From assembly GCF_019320115.1 (NCBI RefSeq), contig NC_089591.1, positions 58,776,078 to 58,840,077 of the forward strand: DNA of 64,000 nt, given 5' to 3'. The notes below the pieces were generated by a model. It was not told the DNA's origin. It saw nothing but the letters and a program-made list of their open reading frames with translations, and made no database searches. Below are positions 11,954 to 23,900 of the stretch, piece by piece. This DNA comes from Miscanthus floridulus (taxonomy: Eukaryota > Streptophyta > Magnoliopsida > Poales > Poaceae). Positions within the stretch are counted from its first letter, which is position 1. The number at the start of each line of letters is the position of its first letter. The position numbers and the translations under genes were made by a program.

Positions 11954-14900
11954 ATGGACGCAGAACATCACATGGAGATGGAGATCAAGGAGGAAGAAGC
12001 AGCGGAGGTGATGGACATGACGACGGTGCCCTCTCCTCGGTTCAGGAGGATCTGCGTCTTCTGCGGAAGCAGCCAGGGGAAGAAGAAGAGCTACCAGGAT
12101 GCTGCCGTCGAGCTCGGCGAGGAGCTGGTGCGTCTTCTTCTTTCTCCTCGTAATCTCGGTAGATAGTTGCATCAGCTTTCAGCACTGCTAGCTGGAAATG
12201 GTTGTTTTTGCTGATCAACGGCCGGTATAATGGTTTCTTAGTCTAGTAGCCTGCATGCACGAAGTTTTTCTTCAGCACGACCACGACGTGCCCATAAACG
12301 TTTATACTGTTTTCTTTCTAGCTTAACTGCAATTTCTGTGCACTGGCAGCAGTTCTATGCCGTGCTTGCCTTAAAACTTAAAAGATAAAAGAAGATAGTC
12401 ACTATGGGATAAAATAGCTTTGCCGAGTACTAGGGGCACTCGGCAAAGCCCCAAAAACACTCGGCAAAGGCTTTGCCCCAAAAACACTCGGCAAAGCCCC
12501 AAAAACACTCGGCAAAGGCTTTGCCGAGTGTAACACTCGGACAAAAAGCACACGGCGTATATTTTAACGGCAAAGAGCTGTAGAACAACATACATATACG
12601 TACATTAATCATGTGCATTAACTACATATAGGTCGAGCTGTAGAGCTGAATAATTCCAGCAAAACCCTATTTCCAAAGGATGCATATTACAGCCGAGATA
12701 CCTCATCACTCACTACTGCAAAGATGGCATATATATATGTGCACTGAAACTACTGCTTTACTTCTTGTTTTCAGAAATGATGAGTTTGAATTTGAATTTG
12801 AAATTTTGGAAGTTAAAATGGACTCACATATGGTACAATAAATGTTTTTTGTCATATATGTGAAGCACTACACCATGTACCTTACACATATAGGACCCAC
12901 CACACATGCATTCTCCCCACCATGTCCTCACTCATATAATATTGACGCTCCACGCCTCCACCTCCACTAGTGATTATTTCCCATGCATTTGCTGAATTTT
13001 CTGTGCCATTGAAAAGGATCTCGCTGACCACCAGCAAGCTCCTCCGTGCATGCACGAATTCATTGAATTAATTTTGAACACTTTTCTGTTCTTCGCAAAT
13101 CCTCAGTTTCAGTTATCTCCACCTCATGGCTATGTATGGTTGCAGATAAAATAAAAGTATGTAAGATCACACAGCATTGTAGCTAGCTAAAGATATATAA
13201 TAGACTAGACATACCCATCACGTTAATTAACTAGTTCCATTAGATTTGTTTATCACTAGAATCGCCATTATATTGTAGGTCTCAAGGAACATTGATCTGG
13301 TCTACGGCGGGGGAAGTGTCGGGTTAATGGGCCTGGTCTCTCGAGCAGTCTACAATGGAGGGAGGCACGTCATAGGGTATGTAAACAGCAATGATGGTCA
13401 GTCTTCAGCACTAGCACACATAAAAAGAATAGCCTGAAACTTTGTAAAATCATGACAAAAAGAGTTGGATTGGTCGCATCCTCAGGTGCTAAATGCTATA
13501 TAATTTGTCATCTCATTGTCGATTCCTTATATATATGTGCAGGGTGATTCCCAAGACCCTCATGCCGAGAGAGGTACGGTAACCACGCTCTCACGCCTCC
13601 CTAAAACCCTGTCATTGTTTAATCACATGCAATGATTCCCATGAATTCGACAAAGCATGGTAGATCAGATTCTTTTTTTGTTTTTCCTAGTACTACTTAT
13701 ATTATCTTTGTTAATTTTATAACTAATGTTTTTATATAAGAGTACAAGTATACACTAGCTATGAACTACTGAACAACTGTTTTTGTTTTTGAACAAGAAA
13801 TACAGAAGAAATAATTTTCATGTACAAATATATTTTTCTCTGAAGTCGGAAGAAGGATGCAAGCTTATCTTCTCTGAACTGAAAGATCACGTTGAATGCT
13901 CTTCAGTGAAAATCCAGCTTTCCTTTCCCTGATGACAGATGGGATCTTGGCATCTTGCTGATCCTGACTGATGCTTCTAGTGTCTGCCCCTTTGTTCTTA
14001 AGGCCTTCATCCTTTAAGCAGATAATGACATTGTTAACAAAAAGAAATGACCCTCACATTTTCTTTTTGTCCCCCACAACAACACCATGATTACTTCTCC
14101 AAAACCATGCTGCCCGGCCCGACCCCGTCTAAAATAAAATACTCCTAGGAGATAGATAGCAGGCCTCTCAGTCACAGCCACCCTTTCTGGTTGCTCCTGT
14201 TAGGCTATGGAGTGTTTATTACATTACAGGTATGCATCCGTGTTTGCTTGTGTGTGCAGATAACAGGTGAGACGGTTGGGGAGGTGAAGGCCGTGGCAGA
14301 TATGCATGAGAGGAAGGCTGAGATGGCCAGGCAATCTGATGCCTTCATAGCACTTCCTGGTACAGTATTTTTTTTAACTATCAAGCTGAGTAGTGAGCCG
14401 ACATGCATGTAGATGTAGCTTACTTTTTACTGTCGCTTTCTCTCCCTAGTCATGTCACGTATATATACCGGATCGGACGAAAAACTCGAAACTTGTTAGC
14501 TCGCTCGGCTCGTGGCTGGCTCGACTCGGCTCGGCTCGGCTCGGTTCATTATGATAACGAGCCGAGCAAGATTTTAGCTCGTTAGCTATAACGAGCCAAC
14601 TCGAGGCAGCTCACGAGCCGCTCGCGGGCTAAACAAGCTAAGCTTTCATGAAAAAATATCAAAACTTATATTAGTTTTATATTACTTTATATCTTGCACT
14701 TTACAACTGACTGATAACTGATCTAGACCCTATAAATTAACTGGTAACTGGTCTAGATGTATTTCTTTTATATTATTATTATTCTCAAACTTTAGATAAA
14801 TACAAATATTATATTTTATATATTTTTTATATCTGGCTCATAAGCTTAACGAGCAACTCGAGCTTTTAACGAGCCGAGCCGAGCTAACTTTCTGAGCGAG

Positions 14901-17900
14901 CTCGTTATGCAGCCTTAACTGGATGCATGCGTAGTGGAATCGTGAGTCGAAAGTTGTAAAGCAGGATGCACGCATGGGCAGTTTGACTCAAAATTCAACC
15001 CCCAAATTGGCTTGCCCCGTTGAAGCAACCACTACAAGAGACCAGATGGAAGAGCCCGAGCTCTCGCGCTTCCTCATTGCCCCCGCCACAACACCCAAAT
15101 CGCCCAGATCCGCTCCATCCCCAACGCCTCGCGGTCATCAATGGCCAGATCCTGCACCTCCATCCGCGGATCTACACATTGATGGGTCGTAGCTCGTGTC
15201 GCAGCCATGTTTTGCCATCCCCGAAACCACCACTGTTAGCCCTCAGCCACTGAAAAGCTCCGCCGAGCGCGGCGTGGCTACGGCTAACCAGCAGCCTCAA
15301 CTCACCACCGGGGAAGCCGCGCATTCAACTCCCACCGGCCAATCCACCAGCAGAGCGACGGGGCATTCGACCTCCTCTGGCCTCGATGCGGCCAATGTCA
15401 GCCAGCGGTCGCCTGTGCTTTTGCCACAACCCGAGCTTCCGGCGAGCCCAACCGAGATCGATCCGGAGCTCCAGGCACAGGCATGGACACTCTTTCTAGA
15501 TCTGGCAAAGGATTTGAACAACTTCAGCAGCTTGAATCAGCGGCCGTGTTCAGCTATAGTGGGGGGCAGTGGCGCCATCAATCCCCACTCAGAGGAAGCC
15601 TGCAAGGAACCAGAAGACGGAGTCGAGCTCCAAGGCGCACCCCTTCGATCCAGAATTCCGGCGAGCCAAAAAGGGAAATCAATGCAGAGTGAGGAAGGCA
15701 TTCATGGAGGTCAGCCTACAACTAGCTCTGTTCAGGCTACATCTTCTCCCCCCAACAGCTCCAATGCAACAACGAGCACGCGCCTCAGGAACCATAAATT
15801 GGACACCGCTTTTTGTGAGGATGGTTGGGAGCCAGCTAAGATGCCTCGCCGGAAGGCAGTCCCAATGAAAGAAACTAGATACCGCACCAAAAAAGTACTC
15901 ATTTCCAACCCATGGTTTTTATGAGTAATAACTATTTTCTCTTTCTCTCTTCCAACTCTATCTTTTTCTCCAATGGGAGTGCGACACGAGCTCCTTAGAA
16001 ACTGGTGGTTTCTCCCCAATGACGATTTCATGGTTTCTTAGTGCATTGGGTCAAGAGTAGACCTGGTTTCTTCATGAAGAAACCATTTCTATGATTTTTG
16101 TTCTCTTTCTTCATTAATTACGTTGCCACATCAGCGTTTTGCCTACGTGGCAAGTCATTTAATGAGGATAGAAACCATCATTAATGCACCATTGGGACTG
16201 CCCTTAGAGGTGAAGACCATTCAAAACTCTCATCGGTCCTAGGACAAGCCAATGGGTTCAGCTTTCTTCAGGAGCAAGATGGAGGGCAGGTGCTATAATT
16301 GTTTTTCCCCAACGGAGGAGGTGGCAGCCATGGCTTTGGGCAAGAGCTACACCGTGCACTATCTAGAGGAGACGACCTGCCGTCGTCAGCGCACCAGGTC
16401 CTTCGACCTCTGGGCGTGGTGCAGCGACCCGTGCGACATCCCCATAGAGGTCTTGCTCATGGTCACCGAGCCGGACAGAGAGCACCCTCACCGCGATGAG
16501 CCGGTCGACCTCAAGCGCGGCCAAGTCTACGTCCTACGCAATCATCTCGAGGTAGTGGAAGATCTCTCCTTCCTCCAAGACTGTGGAAGGGTCGGGGGGG
16601 CCTACGAACCGCAAGGCTCGCCTGAAAGGCCCTAATGGCTAGAGGGGGTGAATAGCCTATTAAAATTTTCTACAACAACACTTAGCAAACCGGTTAGACA
16701 AATATGAGGCGAAGCGAGTGTTGCGTTAGCCTACTAAAATGCAAGCCACCTACCACAATTCTAGTTTATAGTCTCTATCCACACAATGGCTATGTCCCTA
16801 TACTAAGTTAGTGTGCTCTCAAAGGCTAACTAAAGAGCCATACTAACCAAACTACAAGCTCTTACGACTAGCTACACTAAAGAGCTTAACAACTAGTTTG
16901 CGGTAATGTAAAGAGAAAGTGAGCAAGATGGTTATACCGTCGAGTCGAGGAATGAACCAATTAATCACAAGAATGAATACTAATGAAGACCAATCACCTC
17001 GGAATCAAATGATGACACAATGATTTTTTTTACCGAGGTTCACTTGCTTGCCGGCAAGCTAGTCCTCGTTGCGGCGATTCACTCACTTGGAGGTTCATGA
17101 GCTAATTGGCATCACCCGCCAAATCCTCAATAGGATGCCACACAATCAACACAAGATGAGTATCACACAAGCCACGGGCAATTTACTAGAGTGCCTTTTG
17201 GCTCTCCGCCGGGAAAAGGTCAAGAACCCCTCACAATCACCATGATCGGAGCCGGAGACAATCACCAACCTCTGCTCGATGATCCTCGCTACTCCAAGCT
17301 ATCTAGGTGGTGGCAACCACCAAGAGTAACAAGCGAATCCCGCAACAAAACACGAACACCAAGTGCCTCTAGATGCAAACACTCAAGCAATGCACTTGGA
17401 TTCTCTTCCAATTTCACAAAGATGATGAATCAATGATGAAGATGAGTGGGAGGGCTTTGGCTAAGCTCATAAGGTTGCTATGTCAATGCAAATGTCCAGG
17501 AGGGTGAGCTAGACCCGATAATAGGGTTTAAATAGAAGCCCCCATGAAATAGAGCCATTGTACCCCTTTACTAGGCACTGCTCGGGGCGACGGATGCAGG
17601 ACCTCAGCGTCCGATCGCGCGATGCACGCCACGTGGCCCCTGCTTCAAATGCTGATCGTCTTATCTCAACGGTCATCAGTGCACTTAAGTTGTGACCGGA
17701 CGCGCTGCTCGAAGTGACCGAACGCACCAACACCAGCGTCCGGTCGTTTTTAATAAGGTTCCACTCACGACTGAACGCGTCCGGTTGATCACGACCGGAC
17801 GCAGGACCCCAGCGTCCGATCACTCACTGTCTTCTCTGTGCGCTGCCACTTCTGTGGGACCGGACGCAGTCAACCAGCGTCCGGTCGAAGACCGACGCCA

Positions 17901-20900
17901 GCGTCTTTACTGCTTCCACTGTCCGGACGCTCCGCCGGTGAAGTTTCTTACCCTTGCTCTCAAGTGCTAAACACAATGTGTATCACCTTTGTGCATATGT
18001 GTTGGTATATTTTCACAAACATTTTCAAGAGTGTTAGCACTCCACTAGATCCTAAATGCATATGAAATGAGTTAGAGCATCTAGTGGCACTTTGATAACC
18101 GTATTTCAATATGAGTTTTACCCCTCTTAATAGTACGGCTATTGAACCTAAATGTGATCACACTCGCTAAGTGTCTTGATCACCGAAATAAAATGGCTCT
18201 TACCACTCATACCTTTGCCTTGAGCCTTTTGTTTTTCTCTTTCTTCTTTTCAAGTCTAAGCACTTAATCGTCACTATGGCATCACCATCATCATGTCATG
18301 ATCTTCATTTGCTTCACCACTTGGAATGTGCTACATATCTCATGATCACTTTGATAAACTAGGTTAGCACTTAGGGTTTCATCAATTCACCAAAACCAAA
18401 CTAGAGCTTTCATCGCCGGGTCTTTGACTGGGACTACGGGGTGCCCGACACGAAGGGTGAGCACCTTCCTAGAAAGCGTGGCCACGAGCATGGCCGCGAC
18501 ATCAGGCCACGTCGGGACGACGACCACGATAGGGGCGCCCTTGGCAATCGTTGCCACCGCAGCCTCTCCACCTAGGCAAGGAACTCACGCTGCAGGGGAG
18601 GTGCGGAGGACTTCATCAGCTCCAACCGTTGGCGCGATCGCAGATAGTCTCCACCACGCAGGGGTCGACCATCAGAATGGGTCACTCAGGTCTGGAAGAT
18701 CAAGGAACACAAGCAGGGGAAGAAGATCAAGAAGGTATCCTTTGTTGATCCAATAGCAACTGAGCTGCAAGCACCCAAGAGGACCATCCCAGACGACAGC
18801 ATCATGCTCATCAAGGGTACCCTTCTCATGTCACCACAACCCAATGAGACTGACCCTCTTGCTGATGACTGTTTCATTTTGAACTCCCCATGTCCGGTGA
18901 CTGGTAACGCCAATCCGAGCAACCCGGGGCAGGGCGACTCCACCACCAATGCCATCATCACAAGTGAGCACGTGAATAATGATGTTGAAAATAGTGTGGC
19001 TATCTGTCCCAATAACTCATGCTACAATGACTGAACATAACCCTACAGACACCACAGCTGTGAAGGGGATGCAGATGGAGCAGCACATCAAGCCGGGTAG
19101 CGCAGCCACCATGGACTCCATCATCATCACACCAAGTGAGAATGCCCCTAACATTGTAACCAATATGCAGGGTGCATTTGCAGCACATACAGTGCATAAC
19201 GCATCGCCTCTTTCCACTGAACTAGAAGCAGGCATGGACATGGAGGGGCCGATGAGAGAGCGGACCAGTGCACCCATGGAGAAAAAGATGGAGCTGCTGC
19301 TGGATCACCTGAACGAGATCATGGTAAGCCCCCCAGCTTCTATAGCTGCTGCATTCTCTGACAATGAAGTAGAGAACCAAGATTCGAGTAATGCAATAGC
19401 CCAAATGGCCAATGAAAATCTTGACTTCGAAGAGAACCAACATTTGAGTAATGCAATCTCCCAAATGGCCAATGAAAGCTTAGACTTAAAAGTGCCTACA
19501 ACGATGCATAGTCAACCTATAGAGGAAGTAGAGGAAATCAGTTTAGCCCTACTGGTACCAACTGTTGGCTAGTCAGGAAACAACTCTACTGATGGCCGCC
19601 AGCCAGAACCACACTCCATAGATAATTTCATTGAATCAATTTCGAGACCCCTTCCACAACCCTTACTGGAAGTGCATAACACAGCACCAATGCTACACCA
19701 AATTCCGCTGGTCACACCACCACCAAGCTCCAGCAAAAGGCAAAGTTATAGATTAGCAAAAATGGCAGCAAATAATGTAGGCAAGGGTGCCATTCAGATT
19801 GCCCAAGAATTGCTAGTTAAAAAGCTAGGTGATTTATCAGGCATGGAGAAAGACTCAATCAATGATGAGTTTGAATTCTATGCGCAGCACTTCGAAAGGC
19901 AGATGGAGAAGAACACCATGGAGGCCATCCACGGACTCATTAAGCAAGTCAACACGAGCCAGAAGAAGGGGCATAACCAGAGGAACGCGGCGGTCGTTCT
20001 GGAGCTGCTGGCCTAGGCGCCAGCTCCCAGTGGTCTAATGCCCAATGTTAGCCCCCTTAGGCAAAGGGGTTCGGGCCAGGTGCCCAAGTTATCCTCCTCA
20101 AGTCGTAGTTGTTAGTCGAGCCCTGTGTGGCTGTTTTGGTGCTTCTAGGCACCTATTGCATTTCAAACCTCTTAATTTCCTTCGGACATGTGCCTGTTGG
20201 CCTATGAGCCTTCGACTGAGAACTTGTATGGTTTGGATCTTGGGGAAGAACTCTGACCTGCTGGCTCTATTGCCTTCGGTCATCCCCGGTTGTGGGTCTA
20301 TTCCCACCATGTTGAATCACCTTAAGCTAGTCGGACCTTTCCATTATGTCAGCTAAAAACTGCAACATCATGTGCTGGAATGTCAGAGGGTTAAACGATG
20401 GAGCAAAGCGAGCGTCAGTTAGAACTCAGATCATTTCTTCTGGAGCGAAGGTTGTATGCTTGCAAGAAACAAAAATCAGTAACTGGACTCACAGCCTCCT
20501 GGTCAACACGGTGGGTACCGAGATGGCGAGCAACGCTATTTTTCTACCCTCGGTTGGAGTCTGCGGAAGCATCCTTATCGCGGCATCAGAACATTTCTTC
20601 ACTCTAACTCAACCTCACCTGACAACCAATACGGTTACAGCAAAACTAACAATGCTGGCTGAAAAACAAGGAATGGTTGATATCTGGAGTCTATGGTCCT
20701 CAAAATGATGTAGATAAAATCCTTTTCTTGCAAGAAATCTTGGACCTATGCCAGCATATGTTCCCAACATGGCTGCTGCTGGGAGATTTCAATCTAATTC
20801 TTAATGCCGAGGAGAAAAACAACAATAGACTGAACTTGCAAATGATCAATAGATTCAGAGCAACCATTGACAATCTTGAACTTGCAAGGATTGAGCTTAG

Positions 20901-23900
20901 AGGCAAAAAGTACACCTGGTGCAATGATCAGCAGTCGCCAACTATGACAAGAATCGATCACATTTTTGCATCCACAGATTGGCTGGATTTGTTCCCAAGA
21001 ACGGAACTACAAGCTTTAGCCTCCCTTGGCTCTGACCATTGCGCTTTGTTTCTCTAAGGGGACACTAATTGTGATTTCTATAGGGGATTCAGATTTGAAG
21101 TGCACTGGGTACAGATGCCTGGTTTTGCTGACACGGTTCAGAAGGCATGGAGCACACCGGTGGACACCCAGGACGCCATATTGCGACTCCACGTCAAATT
21201 TCTACGCACGGGCAAGGCGCTAAGAAATTGGAGGAGCTTATCCCTAGGCAGATGGAAATTAAGCTGGACGATACTAAACATAGTACTAGCAAATTTGGAG
21301 AAGGCGCAAGAAGCTAGGACTCTCACGCGGAGGAATTAGAATTCAAAAGGTACCTAAAAGCCAAAGCTCTAGGGATTGCAGCGATACAAAAATCTCGAGC
21401 ACGCCAACACTCGAGGCTAACATGAATCCGCAAAGGAGACACCAATACACGTTTCTTTCAGCTACACGCAAACATGAGAAAAAAGAGATCTTTCATTGCG
21501 ACGCTAAATGGTGAGTCAGGACCGGCCATATCGCAAGAAAGAAAAACAACTTTGGCGCACACCCACTTCTCCAACCTAATTGGGACACCGAGCACAAGAA
21601 CTAGAGGATTAAACTGGAATGAGCTAGGCTACAATCACCATGATCTGGACGATCTAGATGCTCCATTCACCGAACAAGAAATAGAGGCCGTGATCAAGGA
21701 GATGCCGGCCGAGAAAGCACCTGGCCCTGATGGTTTCATCGGACTCTTCTATAAACGTTGTTGGTCGATCATCAAGCATGATTTGATTGAGGCGATCATG
21801 AGTTTCTTTAACCATAGAACATCTTAGTTGGGATTGATCAATGCAGCCAATATTGTCCTCCTACCTAAGACATCAGAAGCATCATCCTTATCCGATTATA
21901 GACCTATAAGTCTCATCAACAATGTCACAAAAATCCTAGCTAATAGATTAGCGCCTCACATGAACACTCTAGTTTCAAATGCACAAAATGCATTCATCAA
22001 GAAGAGGTGCATACATGACAACTTTATCTATGCACAACGGGTGATCCAACTATTGCATAAGAAAAAGAAACCGGCGCTCTTCATAAAACTTGACATCTCG
22101 AAAGCTTTTGATTCAATAGGGTGGAGTTTCCTGTTAGAGGTTCTCGAGAATTTGGGTTTTAGTAAAAAATGGAGGGACTAGATCTCGGCTATGTTGGGAA
22201 CGTCAACTTCCAGGGTCTTGATCAACAGCCAACCATCAAAAGAGATTAGGCATGCTAGGGGGCTACAACAAGGTGATCCCCTATTACCCCTTCTATTCAT
22301 TATTGCCATTGATCCACTACAACGCATCATTGAAGTTGCTGCAAACAGGGGCATCTTGAAACCGATATTGCCAAAGGCGGCCAACCTACGCTGCTCACTA
22401 TATGCGGACGATGCGGCAATCTTCGCTGACCCGAGCAGCCTAGAGCTAGAACACCTACATAGGATTTTAGCCTTATTTGGCGATTGCTCGGGCCTCAAAA
22501 TCAACATCTCCAAGACGGAAATCTTCCCAATTCGGATGGTGGACAGTGCCATCACCCAACTGCTACAGAATTTCCCTGGAAAGATCGCCAAGTTCCACGG
22601 GAAGTACCTCAGCCTCCCTCTCCATATTAGAAAGCTGCGCAAAGTAGAAGTCCAACCTTTAATAGACAAAATTGGAGCTAGACTACCAGGATGGAAGAGA
22701 AGGTTGTTGTCCGCTGCAGGAAGGGAGACCCTTGTAAAAATAGTGCTGTCAGCTCAACCGATCTACCGTATGACTGTTTTCCCAGAACAAAAATGGTTGA
22801 TTAATAGGATTGATCGGTTGCGAAGGAGTTTCTCTGGAGGGGAGAAATGCCTGACAAAGTATAAGGGGGTACTCCATTATAGATTGGCCAACCACATGTC
22901 TCCCCAAAATAAAAGGGGGTTTGGGGATATTAGACCTTGAATGTTTCGCGCGTGCATTAAGAATACGATGGATGTGGTTCCAATGGTGACAAAAGGAAAG
23001 AGCATGGAACAAGCTGGAACTGCCTTGTGATAGCCGAGACCGAGAACTTTTTGCGACATCCACAATAGTAACGATCGGAGATGGGAAATTCGCCAAGTTC
23101 TGGTCGTCATCCCGGGCACAAGGACAAACCCTCAAAAACATGGCCCCGACACTATTCAAAAAAGCTAAAAGGAAAAATATCACGGCGCAGAAAGCTTTGC
23201 AGGACAATAAGTGGATAGAGCATATCAGCCCGGTGTTTTCGCCGACTGAATTACATGAGTATGTCTTGCTTTGGAACACTGTACAACAGGTGCAGCTAGA
23301 TGAAAGCAGGGAGGATAGTATAGTTTGGCGTTGGACAGCGGATGGGGAATATACAACAAAAAGCGCCTACCGAATCCAATTCCAAGGGACCTTCAGCAAG
23401 CTGAAACTTACGCCAATATGGAGAGCAAAGGCTGAATCCAAATGCAGGTTCTTTGCATGGACATTGCTATATAAGAAGATCCTAACGGCTAACAATATGA
23501 TAAAACGGCATTGGCCGAATGATCCGATATGTAAACTCTACAGTAATGAACTTGAAACCCCCACACACTTGTGCAAAGACTGCGACTTCACAAAACAAGC
23601 TTGGGCCTTCCTAAAACAGTGGCTTGGTTTGACAGTAATCGATAACATCGGAATCGATGGATCTCTGCACAGCTATTGGCGAAGATGCCGGACTAAGATC
23701 GACAAAAGCCAGAGGAAAACATTTGATGGCGTCATGATTTATTTCTGGTGGAATATATGAAAAGAAAGGAATAGAAGAACTTTTGATAACAAGAGTCTAC
23801 AACCAAAGGAAGTAGCCTTCTTATGCAAGGAAGACGTGGAGCAATATCAGGCGGCAACAAGATCATACGAGCAGTTCTTCTTCCTTGTTTTTCTTTTTTC

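Larger units (their letters stand above)
15185..20016 (+). pseudogene. LINE ORF1 (nucleic-acid-binding protein), interrupted by two insertions
   Basis: Three pieces can be followed. 15196-15854 is Pro/Ser/Thr-rich and ends ...[12 protein letters not shown]. 16204-16622 holds GRCYNCFSP, half of a CCHC knuckle, and then a domain reading [25 protein letters not shown]. 18418-20016 starts [19 protein letters not shown] when joined across the solo LTR, runs on as acidic linker, and ends [18 protein letters not shown]...AAVVLELLA. This order and the C-terminal motif fit ORF1 of grass L1 elements, which coats the RNA. A frameshift lies near the G run at 16592-16600, and further stops at about 18577 and 19570 break the frame. 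Confidence 0.75.

Noticed and set aside
12371..12618. Minus-strand ORFs with repeated residues ([13 protein letters not shown])
   Set aside because: The peptide repeat is only the translation of the actcggcaaag DNA repeats.
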